Positions 24,556 through 34,275 are shown, numbered from the stretch's first letter. The stretch: 64,000 nt of DNA from Chitinophaga pinensis (GCA_902167325.1 LR632930.1:5332001-5396000), one strand, 5' to 3'. Notes: generated by a model not told the origin, from the letters alone. A program made the numbers and translations.

Positions 24556-27500
24556 ATGAATTTGTATGTAGAAAACTGCACTTTCATCGACCCCCGCGTG
24601 GAAAAAAGGCAGTCCCTAAATTCCGGGCTGCCGCGTCTCAAAAGGTTGATTATGCGCATATCCATCCTGGCCATCCTATTGACTTTCAATGGAATCCTCC
24701 TTGCCGCCGACGGCGCCGGGCAGGATATCCGGAAAGTGATTGTGTCGGTCGATCTCAACAACATTTCTCTCCGGCAGGCCCTCCGGCAGATAGAATCCCT
24801 GGCCGATTGCTCGTTTACGTACAAAACCCGCGATATAGAAGGCCATGGCAATGTTACCTACCGTGCCGCCGGTATCCCCGTTGGCCAGCTGTTGGACGCA
24901 CTGCTGCTGCCCAAAGGGTTGCGGTACGAACAGGTCAATACCCATATCGTCATAAAGAAAGCGCCTGCCAGTGCTGCCGTGTTTGATGCCGTACCCGCTA
25001 CCGCACCCGATTTCGACGGGGGCATCCGGGGTGTGGTACGAACGTCAGACGGCAGTCCCCTCCCCTTCGCCACCATCCAGATTGCCGGCACCACGCACGG
25101 CACCGTGGCTGATGCAGAAGGCAGGTACAGCATCGGCGGTCTGAAAGCAGGTACTTATGAAGTAACCGCCAGCGCCATGGGGCATACCCCGGTGAAAATG
25201 ACGGTTACGGTAACAGACGGCTTCGCTGAAGCTAATTTCACCGTTACTGAAAACGACCGCCAGCTCTCCGAAGTGGTAGTAACCGCCCTCGGCATTAAAC
25301 GCGACGCCCGCTCCCTCGGATACGCCACACAGGGCGTAAAAGGCGAAAACCTCACCTTCACCAAAGAAACCAATGTGCTCGGTTCCCTCGCCGGTAAAAT
25401 TGCCGGGGTACAGGTTACCGGTGCCTCCGGTGCCAGTATGGGCGGCACACAGAAAATAAAGATACGCGGGGTGAACTCCCTCTCCGGTACCGACCAGCCG
25501 CTCATTGTGGTAGACGGAACCCCGATCTCCAATGCCAACTACGCCGGTTTGGACGGTGCTGATTACGGCAACCTCGCACAGGACATCAATCCTGAAGACA
25601 TTGAGAATATCGAAGTCCTGAAAGGCCCTGCAGCATCAGCCCTGTATGGTCTCCGCGGCCAATACGGCGTAATCATGATCACTACCCGTAAAGGCAGCAA
25701 AGGACCTAAAAAGGTGAACGTAACACTGAACAGCGCCTTCTCCCTCGAAAGAGCCGGCAATTTCATGCCTATGCAAAACATCTACGGCGGCGGCTCCACA
25801 CAAACCTGGAATACCAACGCAGCCGGACAGAAAGTAGTAGGCATGGGTGTAGACGAAAGCTGGGGTCCTAAAGCAGACGGTACACCTGCAAGGCAGGTGT
25901 TCAGCTACTACCCCCAGGATCCTACCTTCGGAAAGGAAACGCCATTCGTTGCCTACCCCGATAACATCAAAGATTATTACGAGACCGGTTATACGTTCAA
26001 CAACGGCGTCAATGTAACAGGCGGCAACGAGAATTCCACTTTCCGTGTCAGCTACAACAATACCAGCATCGGTGGCGTAGAACCCAATACCTGGCTGAAA
26101 CGTAATAACCTCGGCATCAGCGGCTCGCTCGATATCACCCCCAAACTCACTGTTTCCACCAACCTGAACTACGCCAATAACAAAGCACAACGGCCTAAAC
26201 AAGGGTCGGAAGACGGGGCAAGGTTCATCGTACAATGGTTCCAGCGGAGTATGGACATGCGCCGGCTGCGCGACTATAAATACCCCGATGGCCGCATCCT
26301 CGGATGGAGCATTGCCACACCCACTGCCGCCAATCCCAATCCCCGTTTAACTAACTGGAACAACCCCTACTTCCTCGCGTATGAAAGTCCGGCTAACGAC
26401 AACCGCGACCGTTTCTTCGGCGATGTGGGGCTTACCTACGAAGTATTACCGGGTTTGAAAGTAAGCGGCTTTGCTCGGGGTGATATGTTCTCACAAAACA
26501 TCGAATCACGTCATGGATTCGGAGGGCTGGGTACACCGGAATATACCGTAGGAAAATACCAGAATACCGAAATGAACTATGAGTTCCTTGTCCAGTATAC
26601 CAAAAACTGGGGCGATATTTCGCTCAATGCCAACCTCGGCGGTAACAGCTACTATCGCAAATACACTTACATGACCGGTGCCACGGTAGGCGGACTGAAC
26701 AGCCCGGATTACTTCAACCTCGCAGCTTCCAATGACCGTCCGGAGATTGCGAACTATATCAGTGAAAAGAAGATCAGGAGCGGTTACGGCATGGTATCGC
26801 TCGGATATAAAAACCGCTACTTCCTTGAAGGGACTTTACGGAATGACAACTCCTCCACCCTCATGCAGCAATACAACTCCTACTGGTACCCTTCCGTTTC
26901 AGCGAGCTATGTATTCAGCGACGATCTTAAATGGAAAGCACTCTCTTACGGTAAACTGCGTTTGAGTTACGCGCAAGCCGGGAGTGACCTCAGCGTGTAT
27001 CAGACCAGTCAAAACTTCGGCGTAGGTACCATTTATACACTGCCAGACGGTACACCGGTAAATACCATGTATGTGCGCGACAACCTGGTGAATCCAAACA
27101 TAAAACCCTCATTCGCACATGCCTTCGAAGCCGGGGCCGACCTGAAGTTCCTCGACAACCGCATTGGCCTGGACTTTACCTGGTACCAGCAGAAAAACAG
27201 GAACCAGATTATCCCCCTTGCACTTTCCAGCACCAGCGGCTATAGCGGAACTATCATCAACGCAGGGCTTATCCAAAGTAAGGGTATAGAAATTTCCCTG
27301 AGTGCAACACCGGTACGGGGTGAATTCTTCACCTGGCAAACCGTCTTCAACATGAACCGCAACCGGAGCATGGTGGTAGAGCTGGGTGCGAACCAGAACG
27401 TTTACCCGATCGATAATACCCGTTACTCGCAGGCCGACAGTTACCTCAACTCCTACGTAGGCGAGCCTTTCGGCAGTCTGATAGGAAAGGCATATCAGCG

Positions 27501-28149
27501 CGATTCCGCCACAGGCATGATCCTGCTCGACAATAACAACATGCCGATGTACACTTCCGCCACACACAACTTCGGTTCTGTGCTGCCCGATATGACAGGC
27601 GGCTGGCAGAACACGTTTAAGATCGGCAAGTTTGATCTGAGCGCAATGATCGACTGGCAGAAAGGCGGTCAGTTCTTCAGCCGCAGCTGGATGCTCGCAC
27701 ATAAAACAGGCATTGCACCCGCAACAGCAGCCATGAACGACCGTGGCAAGAATGTACGCGACCCTGTGGCTCAGGGTGGCGGTATGAAAGTGACCGGTAT
27801 CTCCAATGCCACAAAACAATATACGGAAGCGTATGTAGACGCCAAGGTTTACTGGCGCACCCACGTTGGTACGCATGTGTATGAAGAATGGCTCATAGAC
27901 GCATCCTATATCAAACTGCGCGAGCTGCGGCTGGGTTATACCTTCAGCAAAAAGGACCTTGGCAGATTGCCTTTCCAGAGCATCAACTTTGCCCTCATTG
28001 CACGCAACCCGGCTATGATCTGGCAGAAAGCTCCCAAAGGACTCGACCCTTCCGAACTTTCAACCGGCTCCACATCCATCAGCTGGCGCGAGAGCGGACA
28101 GGCCAATACGGTACGATCTTTTGGAGCTAACCTTATTGTGAACTTCTAA
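24556..28149 (+). CDS. SusC/RagA-type TonB-dependent outer-membrane transporter with STN domain (locus 1)
   Basis: About 1197 residues. After a long N-terminal leader and signal segment (RISILAILLTFNGILLAA) comes an STN/secretin-like signalling domain (VIVSVDLNNISLRQALRQIE, about 60-130), a carboxypeptidase-regulatory-like domain (GGIRGVVRTSDGSPLPFATI, about 155-235), the plug with LSEVVVTALGIKRDARSLGY and IRGVNSLSGTDQPLIVVDG, and a large beta-barrel ending SFGANLIVNF. The STN domain marks a receptor that signals to FecR. Function: energy-dependent uptake of an oligomer with the SusD partner 11 bases downstream. I chose the ATG at 24556; the actual start may be the internal Met just before the signal sequence. 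Confidence 0.95.
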   Translation: MNLYVENCTFIDPRVEKRQSLNSGLPRLKRLIMRISILAILLTFNGILLAADGAGQDIRKVIVSVDLNNISLRQALRQIESLADCSFTYKTRDIEGHGNVTYRAAGIPVGQLLDALLLPKGLRYEQVNTHIVIKKAPASAAVFDAVPATAPDFDGGIRGVVRTSDGSPLPFATIQIAGTTHGTVADAEGRYSIGGLKAGTYEVTASAMGHTPVKMTVTVTDGFAEANFTVTENDRQLSEVVVTALGIKRDARSLGYATQGVKGENLTFTKETNVLGSLAGKIAGVQVTGASGASMGGTQKIKIRGVNSLSGTDQPLIVVDGTPISNANYAGLDGADYGNLAQDINPEDIENIEVLKGPAASALYGLRGQYGVIMITTRKGSKGPKKVNVTLNSAFSLERAGNFMPMQNIYGGGSTQTWNTNAAGQKVVGMGVDESWGPKADGTPARQVFSYYPQDPTFGKETPFVAYPDNIKDYYETGYTFNNGVNVTGGNENSTFRVSYNNTSIGGVEPNTWLKRNNLGISGSLDITPKLTVSTNLNYANNKAQRPKQGSEDGARFIVQWFQRSMDMRRLRDYKYPDGRILGWSIATPTAANPNPRLTNWNNPYFLAYESPANDNRDRFFGDVGLTYEVLPGLKVSGFARGDMFSQNIESRHGFGGLGTPEYTVGKYQNTEMNYEFLVQYTKNWGDISLNANLGGNSYYRKYTYMTGATVGGLNSPDYFNLAASNDRPEIANYISEKKIRSGYGMVSLGYKNRYFLEGTLRNDNSSTLMQQYNSYWYPSVSASYVFSDDLKWKALSYGKLRLSYAQAGSDLSVYQTSQNFGVGTIYTLPDGTPVNTMYVRDNLVNPNIKPSFAHAFEAGADLKFLDNRIGLDFTWYQQKNRNQIIPLALSSTSGYSGTIINAGLIQSKGIEISLSATPVRGEFFTWQTVFNMNRNRSMVVELGANQNVYPIDNTRYSQADSYLNSYVGEPFGSLIGKAYQRDSATGMILLDNNNMPMYTSATHNFGSVLPDMTGGWQNTFKIGKFDLSAMIDWQKGGQFFSRSWMLAHKTGIAPATAAMNDRGKNVRDPVAQGGGMKVTGISNATKQYTEAYVDAKVYWRTHVGTHVYEEWLIDASYIKLRELRLGYTFSKKDLGRLPFQSINFALIARNPAMIWQKAPKGLDPSELSTGSTSISWRESGQANTVRSFGANLIVNF

Positions 28150-28160
28150 ATGCCGACATC

Positions 28161-29555
28161 ATGCGAAAAATAAATATCCTTATCGTAAGTGCCCTCATGC
28201 TGTCTGGCTGCAATAAATTCGGGGACATCAACGTGAACCCCAACCTGCCGTCTAAAGCATCCAACACACAGCTCATTGCCAATGCACAGCTGATGCTGCC
28301 GGTGCTGCAGGAAGTGCCGCAGGGTGAGTTCTACGCACAGTATCTCATGGAAACGCTCTATCCGAACCTTTCCCTGTATACCGAGCCATCTGCCAGTTTC
28401 TACACGCTCTATCACGATCCGCTGATGAACCTGGAAACCGTACTCACCAAACCGGAACAGAATTCGCTCGACGGGCCTATCCCCAACCAGATAGCTGTGG
28501 CCAAAGTGCTGAAAGCTTACTTCTTCTGGCATATTACAGACCGCTGGGGCGATGTTCCGTATTCACAGGCGCTGAAAGGTGAATCCACCTTTACCCCGGT
28601 TTATGACACGCAGGAATCCATCTACAACAACCTCCTTGCCCTGCTGACACAGGCTTCGGGAGAATTTGTGGCCGGTAAGATCACCAACGACATCATCTAT
28701 GCCGGTGACCCCGATAAATGGAAAAGGCTCAGCAACACCATCCGCCTGCTGATGGCATTGCGCATGTCTGAAGCTTCGCCGGATAAAGCCCGTGAAGAAT
28801 TCAATAAAGCCCTTACCGCAGGGATCATGCTCAACAATAACGACAACTTCACTTTCAAAAACCTTCCGGACGCCAACAATGAAAGCTTCTGGTACAACCA
28901 GTGGACCGTTCAGGGCCGCGAATGGTGGGCCGGCTCTGAATTGCTGGTAAACACTTTGAAAAATTCGGAAGATCCCCGGTTGGATGTATACGCCCTGCCT
29001 AATGCAGAAGACGGCCTGTTCGTGGGACTGCCCTACGGTAGTACCGACGGGTCTAACATCGATAAATATTCCCTGCTTGGCGAAGCCGTACGTACACAGG
29101 ATGCGCCTGTTTACCTCGTAACCTATGCACAGGCCCTCTTTGCGCTGGCCGAAGGAGCTAAGCGCGGATGGATCAACGGCGGCGAAGCCAAAGCGCAGGA
29201 ATATTATGAAGATGCTATCGAACAATCACTGCTGCAATGGACAGGCAATGCTACCGGCCTTGCCGCCCTGCTGGCAAAACCCGGTGTGGCATATACAGCA
29301 GCAACGGGTATGCAACAGATAGCCACACAGCGCTGGGTACACCTGTTCATGCATGGCTTTGAAGCATGGGCAGAATATCGCAGAACGGGATATCCCGCAT
29401 TGGTACCCGTAAACGGAAAACCGGTGCCTACGCGGCAAACCTACCCTGCAGATGAATCATTTAACAACGGTGACAACTACCGCGCCGCCATCAACAGGCA
29501 GTTCGCCAATGCAGGCGATATACCGAACGGAAAAGTATGGTGGGACAAGAACTGA
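28161..29555 (+). CDS. SusD/RagB-like surface lipoprotein (locus 1)
   Basis: A 464-residue lipoprotein, lipobox LSGC followed by NKFGDINVNPN. It belongs to the SusD-like_2 branch, with AQLMLPVLQE, ITDRWGDVPYSQALKG (about 115-135) and RWVHLFMHGFEAWAEYRRTGYP near residue 405. SusD-type lipoproteins form the lid over the SusC barrel and bind the nutrient. The ligand cannot be read from the sequence; no glycoside hydrolase or polysaccharide lyase is adjacent, so the substrate may be peptides or small oligosaccharides. Terminator follows. Confidence 0.94.
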   Translation: MRKINILIVSALMLSGCNKFGDINVNPNLPSKASNTQLIANAQLMLPVLQEVPQGEFYAQYLMETLYPNLSLYTEPSASFYTLYHDPLMNLETVLTKPEQNSLDGPIPNQIAVAKVLKAYFFWHITDRWGDVPYSQALKGESTFTPVYDTQESIYNNLLALLTQASGEFVAGKITNDIIYAGDPDKWKRLSNTIRLLMALRMSEASPDKAREEFNKALTAGIMLNNNDNFTFKNLPDANNESFWYNQWTVQGREWWAGSELLVNTLKNSEDPRLDVYALPNAEDGLFVGLPYGSTDGSNIDKYSLLGEAVRTQDAPVYLVTYAQALFALAEGAKRGWINGGEAKAQEYYEDAIEQSLLQWTGNATGLAALLAKPGVAYTAATGMQQIATQRWVHLFMHGFEAWAEYRRTGYPALVPVNGKPVPTRQTYPADESFNNGDNYRAAINRQFANAGDIPNGKVWWDKN

Positions 29556-29594
29556 CGGTTACAACAACAAAAAAACGGAAACGCCATATGTAAT

Positions 29595-29629
29595 AACGCG
29601 CTGCCACCATTGGCAGCGCGTTCCTTTTT
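29595..29629 (+). terminator. Terminator of SusCD locus 1
   Basis: A 12-bp perfect stem AACGCGCTGCCA / TGGCAGCGCGTT, loop CCAT, then CCTTTTT. Confidence 0.92.
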
Positions 29630-29644
29630 GTGCCTTCAAACCCT

Positions 29645-29652
29645 TAACTTTG
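29645..29652 (+). promoter_or_regulatory. -7 promoter motif for the serine dehydratase gene
   Basis: TAACTTTG matches TAnnTTTG just after the locus 1 terminator. Transcription starting about 6-8 bases later leaves the TTG at 29671 as the first usable start codon. Confidence 0.6.
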
Positions 29653-29670
29653 GAGACTAAACCTGATATT

Positions 29671-31101
29671 TTGCCACACGAGTGCATTTCCGTATTTGAT
29701 ATTTTCAAGATAGGCGTTGGTCCGTCCAGCTCCCACACACTGGGTCCCTGGCGTGCCGCCATGCGTTTCCTCGACGAAATGAAAGCCCAGGGCCGGCTGG
29801 ATAACATCCGGCAGCTGTCTGTTCTCCTGTATGGCTCCCTTGCCAAAACAGGTCATGGCCACGGTACCGATATCGCAGTACTGCTGGGCCTTTCGGGAGA
29901 TGATCCCGTTACCTTCGACGTTAACCGGATCGATTCCAAGATCGATGGCATCCGCCGAGACCGTAAGCTGCACCTGCATGGGGAACGCTTCATCGATTTC
30001 GATCCTGTAACTGATATTTCCTTCCTTTATGAGGAATCCCTCCCTTTCCATCCTAATGCACTTACATTCCTTGTAACGCTGGATAATGGCGAACAGCAGG
30101 CTGCCACGTATTACTCCATCGGCGGCGGCTTTGTGGTAAAAGAAGGTGAGATCGGTGGTGGCAGCAACAGCAGTGTGGATCTCCCATTCCCTATTGACAC
30201 CGCCCGCCAGCTCCTGCAATGGTGTATTAAGACTGGTTTTTCCATCTCCGAGCTGGTAATGGAAAACGAACATGCCTGGCGCAGCGAGGCCGATACCAGG
30301 GCCGGTGTGTTGAAGATCTGGGATGTAATGCGCGAATGCACGTACCGCGGATGCCATACTACAGGAGAACTCCCCGGCGGCCTCAAAGTAGGGCGCAGGG
30401 CTGCATCACTGAACAAGAAACTGCTGAACGGCCGCACTTACGAAGATTATAATTCCTGGATTGCCGCCATCCGCGCAGGAGGGCAGCACTTCTCCTATAC
30501 ACTCGACTGGGTGAGCTGCTTTGCCCTCGCCGTAAATGAAGAGAACGCCTCTTTCGGACGGGTGGTAACCGCGCCTACTAATGGCGCTGCCGGTGTAATA
30601 CCTGCAGTACTGCAATATTACATCACCTTCTGTGATGGTTTCCACGAAGACCGTATCCTCCAGTTTGTACTATGTGCCTCAGAAATCGGCAGCATCTTCA
30701 AGAAGCGCGCCACCATTTCCGCCGCTATGGGGGGTTGTCAGGCTGAAATCGGCGTATCATCTGCAATGGCCGCTGCTGCCCTCACGGAATGCCTTGGAGG
30801 ATCGCAACGCCAGGTACTGATGGCTGCCGAGATAGCCATGGAACACCACCTCGGCCTTACCTGCGACCCCATTGGTGGACTGGTACAGATACCCTGCATA
30901 GAGCGGAACACCATGGGAGCCATCAAAGCTATCACCGCCAGCCAGCTGGCCCTCCAGAGCAACCCGGAACTGGCAAAAGTATCCCTCGACGCCGTTGTTA
31001 AAACCATGTGGGACACTGCGCTGGATATGAATTCCAAATACAAGGAAACCTCCGACGGCGGGCTCGCCGTTAACATTCCCATCAGTTTACCGGAATGTTA
31101 A
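29671..31101 (+). CDS. sdaA: L-serine ammonia-lyase (iron-sulfur, single chain)
   Basis: About 476 residues; converts L-serine to pyruvate and ammonia using a [4Fe-4S] cluster. The N-terminal beta domain begins ISVFDIFKIGVGPSSSHT, the almost invariant start of these enzymes. The alpha domain has GAAGVIPAVLQYYITF, FKKRATISAAMGGCQAEIG and GGLVQIPCIERNTMGA, with the cluster cysteines. There is no ATG close to the conserved start; TTG at 29671 gives a protein starting right before ISVFDIFK and follows the promoter motif, so I take it as the start. A frame runs back to 29452 inside the SusD gene and its terminator and is not believable as protein. Confidence 0.93.
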   Translation: MPHECISVFDIFKIGVGPSSSHTLGPWRAAMRFLDEMKAQGRLDNIRQLSVLLYGSLAKTGHGHGTDIAVLLGLSGDDPVTFDVNRIDSKIDGIRRDRKLHLHGERFIDFDPVTDISFLYEESLPFHPNALTFLVTLDNGEQQAATYYSIGGGFVVKEGEIGGGSNSSVDLPFPIDTARQLLQWCIKTGFSISELVMENEHAWRSEADTRAGVLKIWDVMRECTYRGCHTTGELPGGLKVGRRAASLNKKLLNGRTYEDYNSWIAAIRAGGQHFSYTLDWVSCFALAVNEENASFGRVVTAPTNGAAGVIPAVLQYYITFCDGFHEDRILQFVLCASEIGSIFKKRATISAAMGGCQAEIGVSSAMAAAALTECLGGSQRQVLMAAEIAMEHHLGLTCDPIGGLVQIPCIERNTMGAIKAITASQLALQSNPELAKVSLDAVVKTMWDTALDMNSKYKETSDGGLAVNIPISLPEC

Positions 31102-31134
31102 TAAAAGAATATCTTATGAATTACAATTTCCTGT

Positions 31135-31142
31135 TATATTTG
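31135..31142 (+). promoter_or_regulatory. -7 promoter motif for the 31165 gene
   Basis: TATATTTG matches TAnnTTTG, 22 bases before the ATG. Confidence 0.55.
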
Positions 31143-31164
31143 TAATTATAAACGTCATACGATT

Positions 31165-31707
31165 ATGCCATCCAGTCAGGAATTGTTATTTATTTTGATC
31201 ATCGCCGGCGCGGTAGTGCTCGTGATTTGGACTTTGAAAGACACTTTGAAGAAGGGAGAAAAGAAAGAGAAGGAGAAAGCAGAAGAGAGCACGCATCCCA
31301 AAAGCGAAAATCCCAATATTGTACTGCCATTGCAACTGCAGGCGTACGAGCGGATCATTCTTTTTGTAGAGCGCATCGCTCCGCAGAACCTGATCAGCCG
31401 CGTGAACCAGCCGGGCTTTTCGGTACTGGACATGCAGATCGGCATGGTATCGAGCATCAAATCGGAATACGACCACAATGTTTCGCAGCAGATTTATGTA
31501 ACACCTACCGCCTGGGAAGCCGTAAAAACGGTGAAGGAACAAACTATTTCCATCATCAATCAGCTGGCACTCAAACTGCCGCCAGACGCACCTTCCATCG
31601 ATCTGAACAAGCAAATCCTCGAACTGTTCATGCTGCAGCCGGAATCGCCTTCCGATATTGCCTCGGAGATCATCAATGCGGAAGCACGTAAACTGATGAA
31701 ACGGTAG
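31165..31707 (+). CDS. Membrane-anchored protein of unknown function
   Basis: A 180-residue protein with one N-terminal transmembrane helix (about residues 7-23, LLFILIIAGAVVLVIWTL), then a highly charged Lys/Glu segment (about 28-50) and a mostly alpha-helical cytoplasmic domain: LQLQAYERIILFVERI, VSSIKSEYDHNVSQQIYV and TVKEQTISIINQLA. The domain looks conserved and compact, but I do not recognise it. Monocistronic with its own promoter motif and a shared terminator. A role as a membrane-tethered adaptor is speculative. Confidence 0.8.
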   Translation: MPSSQELLFILIIAGAVVLVIWTLKDTLKKGEKKEKEKAEESTHPKSENPNIVLPLQLQAYERIILFVERIAPQNLISRVNQPGFSVLDMQIGMVSSIKSEYDHNVSQQIYVTPTAWEAVKTVKEQTISIINQLALKLPPDAPSIDLNKQILELFMLQPESPSDIASEIINAEARKLMKR

Positions 31708-31726
31708 CATAAATAAAACGATATCT

Positions 31727-31764
31727 AAAAAGAGGGTCCCGTACTACCGGGACCCTCTTTTTAT
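31727..31764. terminator. Bidirectional terminator between convergent genes
   Basis: A 14-bp perfect stem AAAAAGAGGGTCCC / GGGACCCTCTTTTT. A-run and T-run on both sides serve the plus-strand gene ending at 31707 and the minus-strand gene ending at 31761. Confidence 0.9.
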
Positions 31765-32666
31765 TTCAGGTGCTTCTTGCGGATCATTTCATTCAGTAAA
31801 TATCCATGCCCGTTGAAGTTGATATACAATGGCTCTGACGCATACCAGGCCTTTCCTTTCTCCTTGCGGTGTACCTGGATGTGGAGGTGCGGCTCAGTAC
31901 TGAAACCCGAATTGCCTACACATGCCAGCGGTTGACCTGTTTTGACTTCATCCCCTTCCTTCACTGATACACTCCCCTGTTTAAGGTGCCCCATGAAAAC
32001 ATAATAATTTCCGGCATCTATCAGTACGGCATTGGTATTCTTTGGCCCGCGTTTCATATTCGGCGGGATATTATCCGGATCATCGCCGTTAGCCCGGATG
32101 ATACGCCCGGTACATGGACTATACACCGTATCCCCGAAAATGGCATAGTCTTCCAGGTTCTTGGAGAACACGGTATTGGCGCGGTTTCCCCAATCGTTCA
32201 GCCGTACGATATCCATTGCGTAAATAGCACCCCGCAGGCTGAAATGGAATAAGTTAGACGGTAAACCTTTCCCGCCCTGTAACACGAAATAACGGCCTTT
32301 TTTCATGGGAAAATCCAGCTCTACCGTCCGGGGTATACCGGTAGTTCCGGTGAAATATAATACCACAGCTAAAGTAAGCAGTACAAAGAAAGTGAGTCTT
32401 ACAAAAGGTGTGCGCCGGGGCAGATCCGTTTTTCTGCGGAGCAGGAAATAACAGAATAGACAAACGTATAAACCGCCGAAAACATACTTGAGATAAATGC
32501 TCCCGTATACCCAGGTGCCATACAGGTAAACAAAAGCCGCCAGCGCAAGCGATACAAGCGATGAATAAACGATGTCGGGGAATGGCCGCCGGGTGCCCCG
32601 CCGCACCATCAGGATACTCCATAATGCCAGTCCAACGGTGAGTGCAAGCAACAGATAGGTAATCAT
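31761..32666 (-). CDS. M23-like (LytM) peptidase domain protein with membrane anchor
   Basis: A 301-residue protein. Four hydrophobic segments fill residues 1-107, and the C-terminal domain from about 140 is a LytM/M23 fold: YSPCTGRIIRANGDD, GHLKQGSVSVKEGDEV and GNSGFSTEPHLHIQVH. Residues 227 (GHL), 260 and 262 (HLH) match the later catalytic and ligand histidines, and Asp152 in YAMDIV matches the zinc Asp. The first zinc ligand, normally a His four residues before that Asp (HxxxD), is Ile here. It may be a catalytically weak or inactive LytM, for example an activator of a cell-wall amidase, or use another ligand. Confidence 0.82.
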   Translation of the reverse strand: MITYLLLALTVGLALWSILMVRRGTRRPFPDIVYSSLVSLALAAFVYLYGTWVYGSIYLKYVFGGLYVCLFCYFLLRRKTDLPRRTPFVRLTFFVLLTLAVVLYFTGTTGIPRTVELDFPMKKGRYFVLQGGKGLPSNLFHFSLRGAIYAMDIVRLNDWGNRANTVFSKNLEDYAIFGDTVYSPCTGRIIRANGDDPDNIPPNMKRGPKNTNAVLIDAGNYYVFMGHLKQGSVSVKEGDEVKTGQPLACVGNSGFSTEPHLHIQVHRKEKGKAWYASEPLYINFNGHGYLLNEMIRKKHLK

Positions 32667-32721
32667 AAGCCAGTCAACAAAATTTCCCGCAATTTATCGT
32701 TTTTACCCTAACATTGTAAAT

Positions 32722-34275
32722 ATGGAAAAGCCAATCAAGACAGATTCGGGAATCGTAATCCGGCCCTTATATACCACACCGGTTCCGATGGACGAGCTAC
32801 CGGGTCGTTTCCCTTTCACCCGGGGCATCCACGCCACCATGTACCGCGATAAACTCTGGACCATGCGCCAGTATGCGGGCTTCAGCACTGCGGAAGAATC
32901 CAATAAAAGATATCATTTTCTCCTGAGCCAGGGCGTTATGGGCCTCAGTGTAGCGTTCGACCTTCCTACCCAGATCGGGTACGATTCCGACCACGCCATG
33001 GCAGAAGGCGAAGTGGGTAAAGTGGGCGTAGCTATCGATTCGCTGGAAGATATGGAAACGCTCTTTGCCGGCATCGAACTGGAGAAAGTTTCTTCTTCCA
33101 TGACCATTAACGCCACCGCCTTTATTCTGCTTGCATTTTATGTGGCACTCGCCAAAAAGCAGGGGGCCGATCTGAAAAAGATCTCCGGCACTATCCAGAA
33201 CGATATCCTGAAAGAGTACGCAGCACGCGGCACCTTCATCTATCCTCCGCAGCCATCTATGCGGCTTATCACTGATATTTTCGATTATTGCAGTCACGAG
33301 GTACCGAAATGGAATACCATTTCCATCAGCGGTTACCATATCCGCGAAGCAGGCGCCAATGCCGTACAGGAGCTGGCATTCACGCTATCCAACGGCAAGG
33401 CCTACCTGAAGGCCGCCCTGGAAAAGGGGCTTAACATCAATGTGTTTGCCAAGCGCCTCAGCTTCTTCTTCAATGCACATAATCATTTGTTTGAAGAAGT
33501 AGCGAAATTCCGTGCCGCCCGTAACATGTGGGCACATATTACCCAGAACCTCGGCGCCACCGATCCTAAGGCGCAAATGCTTCGTTTTCATACCCAAACC
33601 GGTGGCAGCACCCTCACTGCCCAGCAACCACACAACAACATCGTACGTGTGGCCGTGCAAACCCTGGCTGCTACTCTTGGCGGAACACAGTCGCTCCACA
33701 CCAATGGGTTCGACGAAGCCATTTCACTGCCAACGGAATCAGCCGCCCGCATCGCCCTCCGTACCCAGCAGATTGTAGGGTATGAAAGCGGTATTACTGA
33801 TACGGTAGACCCGCTGGCAGGCTCCTACTATGTGGAAGCACTCACCAAAGAAATGGAAGAACGCGCCTGGGAGCTGGTACATAAGATCGATGCCATGGGT
33901 GGATCTGTCAGCGCTATCGAACAGGGCTTCATACAGGACGAGATTGCCCGCAGTGCTTATCAATACCAGCAGGAAATTGAAAACGGCGAAAAGATCATTG
34001 TAGGCGTTAACAAATTTGTTGTGGAAGAAACCGCGGATACCGAGGTATTCCGGATCGACGACAGCATCCGTAAACATCAATCCGATAAACTGGCTTCTCT
34101 CCGTGCCCGCCGCGATAACGGGAAAGTGGAAGCCCTCCTGGCAGCCATTGCCGAAAGAGCACAGACAACGGAGAACCTCATGCCCCTGGTAGTGGAAGCC
34201 GTGGAGCATTATTGCACCCTTGGCGAAATCGCAGACACCCTCCGGAACGTATGGGGGGAATACAAGGGGATTTAA
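32722..34275 (+). CDS. Methylmalonyl-CoA mutase-type large subunit (catalytic domain only)
   Basis: A 517-residue acyl-CoA mutase catalytic chain with a TIM barrel, lacking the C-terminal B12-binding domain. RQYAGFSTAEESN keeps the Tyr (position 89 in the Propionibacterium enzyme) that marks methylmalonyl-CoA rather than isobutyryl-CoA mutases, which have Phe. SGTIQNDILKEY and SISGYHIREAGA carry the conserved Gln and His of the active site. The cobalamin-binding partner must be encoded elsewhere. The reaction interconverts methylmalonyl-CoA and succinyl-CoA. Related chains acting on other acyl-CoAs cannot be excluded. Confidence 0.87.
   Translation: MEKPIKTDSGIVIRPLYTTPVPMDELPGRFPFTRGIHATMYRDKLWTMRQYAGFSTAEESNKRYHFLLSQGVMGLSVAFDLPTQIGYDSDHAMAEGEVGKVGVAIDSLEDMETLFAGIELEKVSSSMTINATAFILLAFYVALAKKQGADLKKISGTIQNDILKEYAARGTFIYPPQPSMRLITDIFDYCSHEVPKWNTISISGYHIREAGANAVQELAFTLSNGKAYLKAALEKGLNINVFAKRLSFFFNAHNHLFEEVAKFRAARNMWAHITQNLGATDPKAQMLRFHTQTGGSTLTAQQPHNNIVRVAVQTLAATLGGTQSLHTNGFDEAISLPTESAARIALRTQQIVGYESGITDTVDPLAGSYYVEALTKEMEERAWELVHKIDAMGGSVSAIEQGFIQDEIARSAYQYQQEIENGEKIIVGVNKFVVEETADTEVFRIDDSIRKHQSDKLASLRARRDNGKVEALLAAIAERAQTTENLMPLVVEAVEHYCTLGEIADTLRNVWGEYKGI

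Noticed and set aside
29452..29670. N-terminal extension of serine dehydratase into the SusD gene
   Set aside because: It crosses a strong terminator and has no conserved sequence before ISVFDIFK.
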